Source of the DNA: Candidula unifasciata
Lineage: Eukaryota; Mollusca; Gastropoda; Stylommatophora; Geomitridae
NCBI GenBank assembly: GCA_905116865.2
Contig: CAJHNH020000710.1
Location: 117,360-181,359, forward strand
Length of the DNA: 64,000 nucleotides
Reading direction: 5' to 3'
Within the stretch, counting starts at the first letter, position 1. Every line of letters begins with the position of its first letter. Made by a program: the position numbers and the translations under genes. A model generated the notes under the pieces. It did not search any database. It saw only the letters and a list, made by a program, of their open reading frames with translations, and was not told where the DNA came from. Positions 31,746-64,000 of the stretch are shown in pieces.

Positions 31746-33020
31746 AGGCAGAATTTTTTTTCAGTTGCCATTGACAAATCTACAGATATCATAGACGTGG
31801 CTCAGTTATGTTTATATGTGCATTTTTTTAATGGAAAATGTTTTTGTGAAGAACTTCTAGCTTAAATAGCATTATAAAATTTCCCAACAGGAGAAGTTAT
31901 TACTGACAAGATTAAGTTAATTTTCACAGACAATGGACTTGATTTGAATAAAATGTGTTTATTGGTAACGGACGGGGCGCTGTCAATGTTAGGTAAGCAT
32001 CAAGGTGTGACCGCCAGACTTTCTGCAGTAGCACCTCAGATGCAGTCGCTACATTGTCTTATCCATCAAAGTGTTCTATGCAGCAAACTGAGCGACGAGA
32101 TAAAGGAAACAATGAATATGGTGATGGAAATTAAAAATTTAATTCGATCCTAATCAAGTTTTCAGCACTGGTTATTTCGGCAGTTACTGGAAGAAACGGA
32201 AGCAAATTACAAAGACTCATTTCTGCACAATGACATTCATTGGCTCAGTAAAGGGAAAGTACTTGAATGTTTTTGGAGTATCAAAGAAGAAATAATATGT
32301 TTTCTCAGAAACTGTTCTCATAACAAGGCAGAAAAGTATAGAAAAGTCTTACGTGATAGTGCATTTTTTGCAATTTGTTTGCAAATTAACTTTGATCTTG
32401 TTAAAAAATTGAATGCTTTTTGAGATAAATTGCCTTTGTTTGAACCGGATCTCCAAACAGCCATTCTTCATTTTCCAAACCTGAAGGATCTCATTTCTTT
32501 AACACTCGACTCGGCAACCATAACTAATCGAATGATAGATTTATTAAAAAAACTTCAGAATAATTTCAACAACAGATTTGAAAACTTCAATCTCCCAAAC
32601 AACGTAATGTTATTCGTTCGAGATCCTTTAAAAATCCTTACTGTGGGTGATTTTTCTTTGAATGCTAAAAAGCTGTTATCCTCTACTGATGAATGTTCTC
32701 TGCAGTTAGAACTTGTGGATACGCAAAGTTCCAGCGCACTTAATAAAGATTGTCAAGAAAGTGGTACCGTCAAGTTTTAGTCTGAAAGGATTCAACTGGA
32801 GCAGTTCCCTAATGCTACAAAAATTGCCGTATTCATACTCAAAATGTTTGGTTCAACTTTCACTTGTGAATCAAGCTTTTCACATAAGAACTTCATCAAG
32901 ACAAACAGTCAAAGCTCACTGAGCAATGATAGGCTGCAGGTTTGCATCAGAATTTCTCTGACTTCTCACCAACTAAATTTAATAAAATTAGATCAAAAAC
33001 GGAAATGCAACTTTTCCCAT
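31746..33020 (+). pseudogene. hAT transposase catalytic and C-terminal part
   Basis: SVAIDKSTDIIDVAQLCLYV (first Asp), then EVITDKIKLIFTDNGL, CLLVTDGALSMLGKHQGVTA (second Asp) and LHCLIHQSVLCSKLSD. Next come HNDIHWLSKGKVLECFW, long helices to 32780, and CESSFSHKNFIKTNSQSSLS at about 32865-32925, the C-terminal hAT dimerisation block. Several stops (near 31862, 32150, 32420 and 32778) interrupt an otherwise continuous order. Together with the N-terminal part the ancestral protein would be roughly 600 residues, the size of GTF2IRD2/SCAND3-type transposases. Confidence 0.85.
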
Positions 33021-33472
33021 TAATTACATTACGGCGCGTTATAGCTTTCGTTTTTTTTCTACACAAAGCCATATGAAAAAGAACTGTGGACATTATTATT
33101 ATTTTTATAATTATTTTAATTATGACAATGCAATTGAAGTGACAATGCTAATGTTTATTTATAATTCAAACAACAAGTTGGAAATATGTGTATTTCAATT
33201 AAAAGTGAGTATTATTTAATCATTACAAAAGATTGTAGTACATTTTACATTATTATAGTTTAAAACACTGTTTAATTTATATTACCATATGCTAGGCCCT
33301 AGGGCCTAGGGTGCCTTGATGCAACAGTTTTAGAGTGTATTAAATTTACACATTGACACTTTTCTTGATTGTAATGTTAATAATCTTCCCACACTTGGCT
33401 AGGGCCACTTGCCCCAAATGATCCCTATTTTCAACTATTTAGCCCACGAGTAAATTTAGTTGAATAACCCTT

Positions 33473-33984
33473 AAAGTGTCACAAACATTAATATAAACAT
33501 TCAGCAAAAATATATAAACTAGAAATTTAAAGAAACTATTGGCATCAATGTATAGTTTATTTTTAATTCCATTGAAAGTTAATTGTTAATTTCTGTTCCA
33601 AAAAAGGTTATAACTATGTAGTGACATGGTTATATTTAGATGTAGTTTGTTTTTAGTGAATCTGCATAATAATCTGCATACACAGGCAGCCTGAGAGGTG
33701 GGTGGGTGGGGGGAGATTAAAACAGCAACATTTTTCTTGGAAAGTCAAGATGGTCGACACCACCGTGCCTATATCACTTCTTGTAGACTGTCCAATCATC
33801 AATAAACAAAGCACAGCTCTTAAAAGAAACAACACTGAAAATTTAGAATGGTATCTTGAACCAAACTTTGTTTCATGTTTTTTTTCTTTTCTGTTTGTAA
33901 TTTTCAGACATTTCCTTTATGATAATGTACATCAATAGTTATAAGTAATGTTAATACAGTTAAACAAACAAAAAAAACTTACTA
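33473..33984. other. Non-coding stretch
   Basis: AT-rich with a TGGGTGGGTGGGGGG stretch near 33700. No gene or repeat is recognised. Confidence 0.4.
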
Positions 33985-34145
33985 CCAACATAGGCGCTAC
34001 ACATGAAAAGATCAGGTCACCCTAGGAGAAGATGGATTGATGAGGTTAAAGAGCTCCTACATCGACACAGAATGACAATGGCAATTGCTGCCCATCTATA
34101 AATGCATCACAAACTGTTCCTTCCATGAGTCTTAACAGCAAAAGT
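33985..34145 (+). mobile_element. LINE 3' end fragment
   Basis: Encodes KRSGHPRRRWIDEVKELLHR followed by MTMAIAAHL, the GRPRRRW.D.V..LL motif at the extreme C-terminus of APE-type LINEs. Only the last 50 or so codons remain. Confidence 0.6.
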
Positions 34146-34194
34146 GAAAACTGATGGTGATGATGGCTGGCATATCTGGCAGTTGGTGCTAGAC

Positions 34195-34330
34195 CAACGT
34201 TTATACAGACCAATCAGTATTAGACAGGCAATCTGGTCAACACTGTGCCAGCCACCTTGACTTCCCATGGCATTGTCTGATACTCATTTTAGGCTGGGCT
34301 GACGTGGGAGCCAAGATCAGTTTATAACAT
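34195..34330 (-). repeat. SINE family 4 fragment
   Basis: Minus-strand GTTGACCAGATTGCC and GGGAAGTCAAGGTGGCTGGC correspond to GCTGACCACATCACC and GGGAAGTTAAGGCAGCCGGC in the copy at 21115-21315. Confidence 0.6.
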
Positions 34331-34344
34331 CCCTGTGTGGCTTC

Positions 34345-34622
34345 CTGGGGCTCTAATGAGGAGGGAAAGAAAAGGGAGAGACCCACTGTTGCCTAACAAG
34401 CAAATCATAAGAGCTGACTCATTAAGGGTGTAACCTTCAAAGTCAGAGCACATCTGCCTAAGAGGAGAAGAACCAACAGTCTGCATAAAAAAGCCAGATC
34501 TATAACGCACAAATCAAGTTCTTGAACAAGACTAAAGTCTAGAAGTGGACAAACAACCAGAACTTTCTGCCGTAGTTTACACCAAGTGAACATAAGGAAG
34601 CGAAGAAGAAGAAAATTTTCTA
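34345..34622 (+). repeat. GAA-tailed SINE-like repeat, copy D
   Basis: AAAGTCAGAGCACATCTGCC, GAACCAACAGTCTGCATA, GTCTAGAAGTGGACAAACAA, CCAGAACTTTC and the tail GCGAAGAAGAAGAAAA. It keeps the full order of the family's landmarks. Confidence 0.78.
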
Positions 34623-34787
34623 AAAATCCATTCTAAATTTAGATTCAAACCAGGCTTTTCCCCGTGTGGAAGCAATGGCATACGATACCAGCACCATGTT
34701 TTTAGCCATAATTATTTTAGTGCTCCTGCAATAGGTACTTTCTGGTGAGTTGTGGCCATTTTAGACACTGTTGTAAGTACCGCAGTA

Positions 34788-34856
34788 ATTTTTCAAGAAA
34801 AAAGGTCTCATTCGAACTTAAGACCTTCTGTGTGGCAGGTAAGCAACAACTTAACT
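34788..34856 (-). repeat. Possible tRNA-derived SINE head
   Basis: Minus strand: TTAAGTTGTTGCTTACCTGC (A-box-like), CACACAGAAGGTC, then TTAAGTTCGAATGAGACC (B-box-like GTTCGAAT). No conserved body was found beside it. Confidence 0.35.
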
Positions 34857-34909
34857 ATGTAAGAAGAAAAAACCAACTAATAAAAAAATATTTAATCAGA
34901 AAGATGAAT

Positions 34910-35480
34910 TCATTATCTTCTTCTTTTCTCTACTCCTGGAATGCCTCACAGCGTCAGGGGAGGAAGAGATCTCTAGAACGGGCCTTTTTGTTCATTTTGT
35001 ATATAGTACTTTTCAGTGTCTCTGATATTTCCGCGGTCCTTATCCTTAAGTGGTCGACCTCTGCTTCCGTTACCACTGTATCTGTATAACTCTGCTCTCT
35101 GTGGTGCCATGTCTGCTGCAAATCTTGTTACATGGCCAAACCATTTGATTTGTTGTCTACCTATAAAGTTGGGTATTGGTTCTGTGCCAATTCTCCTGAT
35201 ATCATCATTCCTAAGTCGATCTTTCTTCCTTACACCTAACATAGTACGCAAACATTTCATTTCTGTTGTGACTATTTTTCTTCCGCCTTCTAAAGACAGT
35301 GTCCGTGTCTGACATTGATAGCAGAGGTTAGTAAGAATATTGTTAAACAGTGTTCTTTTAGTGTTCAAATTTACATGCTTGCATTTCAAAATTGGTGCCA
35401 TTTGACCTAAAACTTGATTGGCTTTATTGCATCTTTGTTGGATTTCTTTATTTATTCTTCCGTAATAATTCATTACCAAA
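34910..35480 (-). mobile_element. LINE reverse transcriptase C-terminal fragment
   Basis: The minus frame from 35479 reads GRINKEIQQRCNKANQVLGQ, then NILTNLCYQCQTRTLSLEGG, TEMKCLRTMLGVRKKDRLRN, QQIKWFGHVTRFAADMAPQR and GSRGRPLKDKD. This is the post-catalytic C-terminal region of an APE-type LINE (EI..R...A ... YG.E.W ... WFGH..R ... GRP). It lacks the catalytic core. Confidence 0.8.
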
Positions 35481-35849
35481 GACAGTTAAACCCTCAGTAT
35501 TTTAACAGTAAAATTCACATCCCAAAATGACATGCAAGAAATATACCTACTATTACAGTTTTACTACATGTACACAAATATTTGAAAGTTACCATGCTTT
35601 CCTATTTACAAATGTTCAGTGGATGCACTTGACCACACACAAAAATTCGCTTTCACTCAAGATTACATATTACACTTGTACAGAACAACAAAATGATTTC
35701 AGCCCTGATTGACAACTTACGTATAATGACTCTTGCGTATAATGAAAAAAAAAATAGATACACAGGATGTCTAGAAAGTACTTCTGAAATTTCTGACCAT
35801 CATAATTTAACTCACTACATGCAAACTCAAATGATAATAACAGCTGAAA

Positions 35850-36010
35850 GACAAAATCTGTGTACATATAAAAAGGATGGTAGAGAGATAATTTGCAGGA
35901 AGACCCACACACTTGGAGTCAGCAAGTGTAAAAAGAAAGCTAATCAGACAGATGAACAGAGATGGGGATACATGCAGCAAGGAACCATTATAGGCTCGGA
36001 AAGCTGAAGA
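35850..36010 (+). mobile_element. LINE 3' terminus (family with GCTGAAGAAG end)
   Basis: GTAGAGAGATAATTTGC and TTGGAGTCAGCAAGTGTAAA, then AAAGCTAATCAGACAGATGA and GCTCGGAAAGCTGAAGAAGA. This is the same 3' end as at 41560-41665 and, more diverged, 45225-45395. Confidence 0.65.
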
Positions 36011-36144
36011 AGATACTTTAACTTATTCTGGACCAGGCAGTTTTACATTAACTTTTCCTAAATGGAAAAACTGTTAGTTTCAACTAATAACTGTTGCATC
36101 TGAAATAAATAAAATAAATAACAATATTGAGTAGTTAAAATTAA

Positions 36145-36410
36145 GTAAGGGGACCCCTGTCCATGCCTTCAGGCATGTTGGGCATATAGGGCTAGACCTT
36201 TATGTTATAGAACAATCGGTACTTGGTGGGTGATATGGTCAGCATTATGCTGGCCTCTTCACTTTACAGGACTGTTCCTGATACCCAATCAAGGCTGTGT
36301 CAACCTGGGAGGAAAGGTAAATAAAAATTTTTTTTTAAAGTCTAGCTCCACCAGGATCCGAACCAACAACCTTCGAATCCGCAAGCGTCTAGCTGCTACA
36401 TCAGGTGCCC
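36145..36410 (-). repeat. tRNA-derived SINE, family 4
   Basis: Minus strand: GTAGCAGCTAGACGCTTGCG (A box), GTTCGGATCC (B box), CCTTGATTGGGTATCAGG and AATGCTGACCATATCACCCA. It matches the plus-strand copy at 21115-21315 from head to tail. Confidence 0.75.
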
Positions 36411-36439
36411 CCCCCCCCCCATACAGAGTAGAATACAGT

Positions 36440-37225
36440 TGAATTTATCATCATCAGTGTCTTGCCAACTGGCATGGGCGATCATGCCTTTCCAGAATCT
36501 GCAATCTGAAGCTGCGTGTATCAGGTTGTGTGTTGACACCCCTTCATGACATGACAAAAGGCCGCCAAGAACCTTCTCGCGTTATCTTTCTCTGTCTCTC
36601 TTTTCACAGATTTTTTCCAGTGGTCACAACATGCTCCATTTTCACTCTTCTCAAAACATGACCCAAAAATGGTGACTGTCTTTTTCTGATGTTTGTGATG
36701 TTGTCTCCGAGCACTCACCGATTTGAAAACGTCTGGGTTTCTCTTCTTAGCTGTCCAAGGAATTCTAAGGATTCTTCTGTAAAAACACATCTCCAATGCC
36801 TCAAGATATTGTTCGGCTAGTTTATTAACTGTCCAGGATTCACGGCCGTATGTTGAAACTGGCTCTAAATAGCATGTGAGAATTCTTTTCCTAACCTCCA
36901 ATGACATGGATTTACTGCAAAATTTTGTTCGTCATTTTGTAAAATGCAGTTTTGGCTTGTCCTATTCTATTCTTTATCTCTGTGATACATCTTCCATCAG
37001 ATGTTATCAATGTGCCTAGATACTTAAATTTCTGTACTTGTCCCAAAATAACACCTTTGATTTCTATGACACATTTAAGTACTATTCTTTTCTTGGAAAT
37101 CACTATTACTTCTGTCTTTCCCTTATTCAAACTGAGGCCCATTTTATCACTTTCTACCACCACTCTATCTATCAATTTCTGTTGTTCTTTTTGGCAGTTC
37201 TGACGATGTCATCAGCATAAAGCAG
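36440..37225 (-). mobile_element. LINE reverse transcriptase fragment, C-terminal half
   Basis: Frame from 37175: SDKMGLSLNKGKTEVIVI, FKYLGTLITSDGR and TEIKNRIGQAKTAFYKMTNK. After a frameshift, 36907-36521 gives RKRILTCYLEPVSTYGRESW, EALEMCFYRRILRIPWTAKK and the basic tail. The catalytic Asp pair lies upstream and is lost. The same family supplies the tail of the element at 5990-7995 (QAKTAFYQMKN, RRMLKIPWTAKK) and the pieces at 19450 and 52930. Confidence 0.82.
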
Positions 37226-37284
37226 GTTGTTTACAGTTGATTTAACGACTGAAATTGATGGGGGTTTTGTAATAACTGGGTGGG

Positions 37285-37400
37285 AGGCAGAAACGATGAA
37301 CCACACATGGTGATGCATCAGGACCCTTACAGGTCATGACCTATTTACACCTCTAGACGGTCATCCTAGAAACTGTTTCCCATCCAGGAACTTGGCCAAC
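37285..37400. repeat. Dispersed repeat, copy 1 of 2
   Basis: AACCACACATG ... AGGACCC ... ACACCTCT..AC ... TCATCCTAGA ... GAACTTGGCCAACGCAGA matches 56390-56485 in the same order and strand. Nature unknown; probably a SINE body. Confidence 0.55.
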
Positions 37401-37404
37401 GCAG

Positions 37405-37660
37405 ACAATCATCATCAACATCTAGTGCCTTGCCATATGGCAAAGGCCTTCACACATCTCCACAGATCCCAGCCTTCAGTGTTCTGGATCAACTGAACTG
37501 ATGATATTACTCCATGCCACTGTCTTGAGCCATCCATTATAATTTCTCATGGTCGGCCGTTGCCTTTTCTACCAGTGATCTTTCCAGATGTCACAATACT
37601 TCTCAGTGCTCCTTTTCGCATCACATGACCAAAGAACTTTGTTGGTCAACATAGAGGATT
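37405..37660 (-). mobile_element. LINE 3' end fragment
   Basis: Minus frame: FFGHVMRRKGALRSIVTSGK, ITGRKGNGRPREIIMDGSRQ and IWQGTRC then stop. These are the FGH..R, GK..G.RGRPR and final W..G motifs of an APE-type LINE. It is truncated at its 5' side, and a GAA-tailed SINE follows on the opposite strand. Confidence 0.75.
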
Positions 37661-37677
37661 GAAATTTCCTTTCAAAA

Positions 37678-37852
37678 CTGCATCTGCTTAAGAGGCAAGG
37701 AGCCAACAGTCCGCACACAAATAAACTAGATTTAAAAAATGGATGTGCCCACAAAACTTAAATCCTGGAACAAGACCAAAGTCCCCAATACATGGACAGA
37801 CAACAAAAACTCTAGCCAGAGTTTACAGCCAGTGAAGGTGAAAAAGAAGTAA
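37678..37852 (+). repeat. GAA-tailed SINE-like repeat, copy E
   Basis: GCATCTGCTTAAGAGGCAAG, GAGCCAACAGTCCGCAC, GGAACAAGACCAAAGTCC, CAGCCAGTGAAGGTGAAAAA and GAAGTAA. 5'-truncated and diverged. Confidence 0.7.
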
Positions 37853-37904
37853 TAACTGGATAGACAGCAGGAGTTCAGAAAAGATATCAAGTAAAGAGGA
37901 ACCA

Positions 37905-38345
37905 AAAATGCAGGGTGGGTGGGTGAGTTCCTAGGTACTGTATGAGTGAAGATGCCACCAATACCAGGAGTGGGAAGGAATGAAAGCTGATTTACTGGCT
38001 ACAAAAGTGACAGCTAGAGGAACACTCGTACTGGACAAAGGAGACATTATGCAGACCATTTAGGAATGAATGCTGACAGAAGACATGAGGTTAGACCAAA
38101 TAATATATGTAAGAATGTGTAAATGAGGAACTGGGTGTGGATCCATCAAGGAGGGAAGTAGAAGAGGAAGAGACGCAGCATCCACAGATGGAGGAAATGA
38201 TTAAGCTAGGAGTGAATAGAAGGTCTGGATGACTTTCTGTCCACATGGGGGAAAAAAACAGTTCATCTTTCAATCTTTCCTTGGCTTCTGAGGAGAAGGA
38301 CAAAGCCCCTATGGGAATGTCCCGAGTGCAGTGATTCATTTATTC
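37905..38345 (+). mobile_element. RNase H-type LINE remnant
   Basis: The decayed plus frame reads MKADLLATKVTARGTLVLDK at about 37980-38040 (the ...ADLLA segment after an RNase H active site). Later come SIKEGSRRGRDAASTDGG and TTCTGAGGAGAAGGACAAAG with CCTATGGGAATGTCCCGAGT at the 3' end. A related end lies at 42475-42545. Its terminal block resembles that of SINE family 2. Confidence 0.6.
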
Positions 38346-38424
38346 ATGTCATAAAATTTGAAACACCAATACAAATAAAATTATAAACACTTCCAACCTC
38401 AGAAGAACTTTTTGGACAACCTGT

Positions 38425-38429
<5 letters not shown>

Positions 38430-38458
<29 letters not shown>
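38430..38458. repeat. (CA)n microsatellite in the RNF121 3' UTR
   Basis: About 14 CA dinucleotides, 20-50 nt downstream of the RNF121 stop on the coding strand. Confidence 0.9.
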
Positions 38459-38462
<4 letters not shown>

Positions 38463-38477
38463 CCATGAAGAGAACTA

Positions 38478-62601
<24,124 letters not shown>

Positions 62602-62902
62602 ATTTGACGTCGAATGTTTATTTCCATCCAGCCTTACTTCCCTTTTGTTTTGTAAAATCTTGTTCACGCCGGATAGAAAAATAAACGAATAAAATACAAC
62701 CCAGCAAAAGGCATGCACTGAACGCAATTTGAGATTCGGAAGTTCAATTATGGAGTGAGAAGGGCACCTTCCCCCGCCCCCTTTTTTTCTTCTACACACA
62801 GGGGTATCATTGGCACCTTTCCGTCTTTCCAGATGATAGTGTTATTTCGCGCTATGAGGAGGATTGAGACTCACAGCCCATAGCGATGGCGAGTGGGACT
62901 AG
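62602..62902. other. Region upstream of RNF121
   Basis: Expected promoter side of RNF121 if exon 1 is right. A pyrimidine-rich CCCCCGCCCCCTTTTTTTC-like stretch lies near 62772-62790. CACCTTTCCGTCTTTCCAGA then GTGTTAT near 62815-62847 matches CCCTTTCCATCTTTCCAGAC near 42926, a short dispersed repeat. No TATA box can be assigned. Confidence 0.35.
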
Positions 62903-63440
62903 CTAGACCCGCCAATGATAGCATGGAATTTCAGGACCATTGTTAACAACATTTGTGTTTAATCCGTTTCTTTTCAGACGCTCAGCTCTCATCCTTTCTG
63001 CAATCATTTCTTCCTTCAGTCTCATTCCCTTCCTGATATGCCCTTTATACACAACACGGTTCATGGCATTTTGTTCCCATGAGTCCGCCTCAATACCTGT
63101 ATTATTCATGTCCCGCTTGCGCACATCTTTATAGCGTAGTAGAGATCGGCCTCGACATCTTCTTCTTGTCTTTAATTCCCCATAAAGGGTGTCCTTAGGG
63201 ACTCTGCCATTCTCCATTCTCCAGGTGTGACCCAGCCACCTAAGCATTCGTAGACTGAGCATGGAAAAGACTGTTGTAGTACCTGCTCTTTCCAGTACCT
63301 CAATGTTTGGGATTTTGTCCTGCCACTTAATGCAAAGTATTCTTCTTATGCATCGCACGTGAAAGCTATTCAGCCGTCTCTCTTGGTGCAAATAGGTTGA
63401 CCAAGTTTCACTACCATAAAGCTTAGACACAAGCCTGATA
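62903..63440 (-). mobile_element. LINE C-terminal fragment
   Basis: Minus frame from 63430: MSKLYGSETWSTYLHQERRL, RCIRRILCIKWQDKIPNIEV, LSLRMLRWLGHTWRMENGRV, PKDTLYGELKTRRRCRGRSL and LRYKDVRKRDMNNTGIEADS then WEQNA. This is an uninterrupted 175-codon stretch of the post-catalytic C-terminus of an APE-type LINE (YG.ETW, ILGIKWQD.I.N.EVL, RWLGH..RM, P.D.LYGEL, KD..K.D). The N-terminal and catalytic parts are absent. Confidence 0.85.
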
Positions 63441-63685
63441 GTGTGGCACAGTCGTGCCTATACATCCCCCAAGAAATAGATGTGCCTAAGTCGGCCAAGT
63501 GGAATGAATATAGTTCGTATCTCTTCTTTAAGAAATACTCAAGAACAAGGCCAGTGATGTAATCAATTACATAAGAGCTTTTTTATTCATAATATTCTCG
63601 TCACACACATTTCATAAATTCAATAAGCAATAGTATATGAACACTTCTTATTACTGGCTATTCGTATGCCTCTATGAGTTCCTTA

Positions 63686-63990
63686 ACCACTGTTCTGGCT
63701 AAACTCCAAGTTTAACGTATACCTTCTAAACCAAGTAAAGCACTAGTTTTCTCCTAACCGGTTTTCTCTAGCGATCCAGCCCTAACTGTCCTCTCCCAGC
63801 GGTTCCGGGGCTAACTCACTGTTCTAGCTAAAACTCCAAGTTTAACATATACCCTTCTAACGAAGTACAGCACTAGTTTTCTCCTAACCGGTTTCTCTAG
63901 CGGTCTAGCCCTAACTGTCTTTCTCATGGCGGTTCCGGGCTAACTGTCCTCTCCAGCGGTTCCGGGACTACTAACTCCTCAAGCCCCTGG
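63686..63990. repeat. Tandem duplication, period ~127 bp
   Basis: ACTGTTCTGGCTAAACTCC at 63689 returns as ACTGTTCTAGCTAAAACTCC at 63818. Both copies run through AGCACTAGTTTTCTCCTAAC, CGGTTT and CCTAACTGTC to GCGGTTCCGGG. A third partial copy follows before the window ends. Confidence 0.85.
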
Positions 63991-64000
63991 CTCTGACTTT

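Larger units (their letters stand above)
30142..33472 (+). mobile_element. hAT transposon, GTF2IRD2/ZBED-like, with nested insertions
   Basis: The left terminus CAGGGCTATTCAACTGGC (30142) is inverted at the right end as TTTAGTTGAATAACCCT (to about 33472). The subterminal GGGCCAGATGTGGCCCG and AGGGCCACTTGCCCC are also related. The left flank GTTTAAAG (30134-30141) is echoed by TTAAAG directly after the right end, a slightly damaged 8-bp duplication. The transposase is on the plus strand and is interrupted by two retroposed insertions between 31313 and 31740. Confidence 0.85.

Overview
This window is eukaryotic, intron-containing and moderately AT-rich. It most likely comes from an invertebrate animal. 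A mollusc or other lophotrochozoan is my guess from the style of the retrotransposons and SINEs, but the window alone does not prove it. There are no operons, ribosome binding sites, rRNAs or CRISPR arrays. Almost everything outside one host gene is transposon, SINE or tandem repeat.

The one host gene I can reconstruct with confidence is an RNF121-type RING E3 ubiquitin ligase on the minus strand. Its eight coding exons lie at 62601-62554 (exon 1, tentative), 53904-53861, 51015-50874, 47181-47027, 45072-44844, 42842-42709, 40787-40686 and 38598-38478. Every junction is GT-AG and keeps the frame. Together the exons give 324 codons plus stop, with transmembrane segments in exons 3-5 and a C3H2C3 RING across exons 6-7. 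Its introns hold SINEs, LINE 3' ends, microsatellites and several minisatellite arrays.

Layout: 0-4 kb has short duplications, a GAA-tailed SINE and an unrecognised broken ORF after a splice-acceptor-like site (1311-2186). 4.4-8.1 kb has three decayed non-LTR elements, one carrying a 237-bp insertion. 9.2-12.5 kb is a nearly intact RTE-type retrotransposon with an 11-bp target duplication and one frameshift; it sits at the stop codon of a piggyBac transposase (12.5-14.6 kb, minus). 14.9-15.2 kb is a long foldback element. 15.7-19.4 kb holds two hAT elements placed end to end. 19.4-27.7 kb is LINE ends, tRNA-derived SINEs and minisatellites. 27.75-29.92 kb is a Helitron-like element. 30.1-33.5 kb is a hAT transposon of the GTF2IRD2/ZBED type, interrupted by a SINE and then by a LINE end. 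34-38 kb is LINE and SINE remnants. 38.5-62.6 kb is the RNF121 gene with its repeat-filled introns. 62.9-64 kb is another LINE fragment and a tandem duplication.

The genes do not form a pathway. The logic is parasitic: autonomous LINEs appear to have mobilised SINE families with matching tails (GAA repeats or ACTA repeats), and DNA transposons carry the later insertions. The observations most worth checking are the pseudoknot-like pairing at the RTE 5' terminus, the foldback element, a decayed partial copy of RNF121 exon 5, a ~125-bp direct repeat flanking a LINE end, and four unrelated satellite arrays in RNF121 intron 1.
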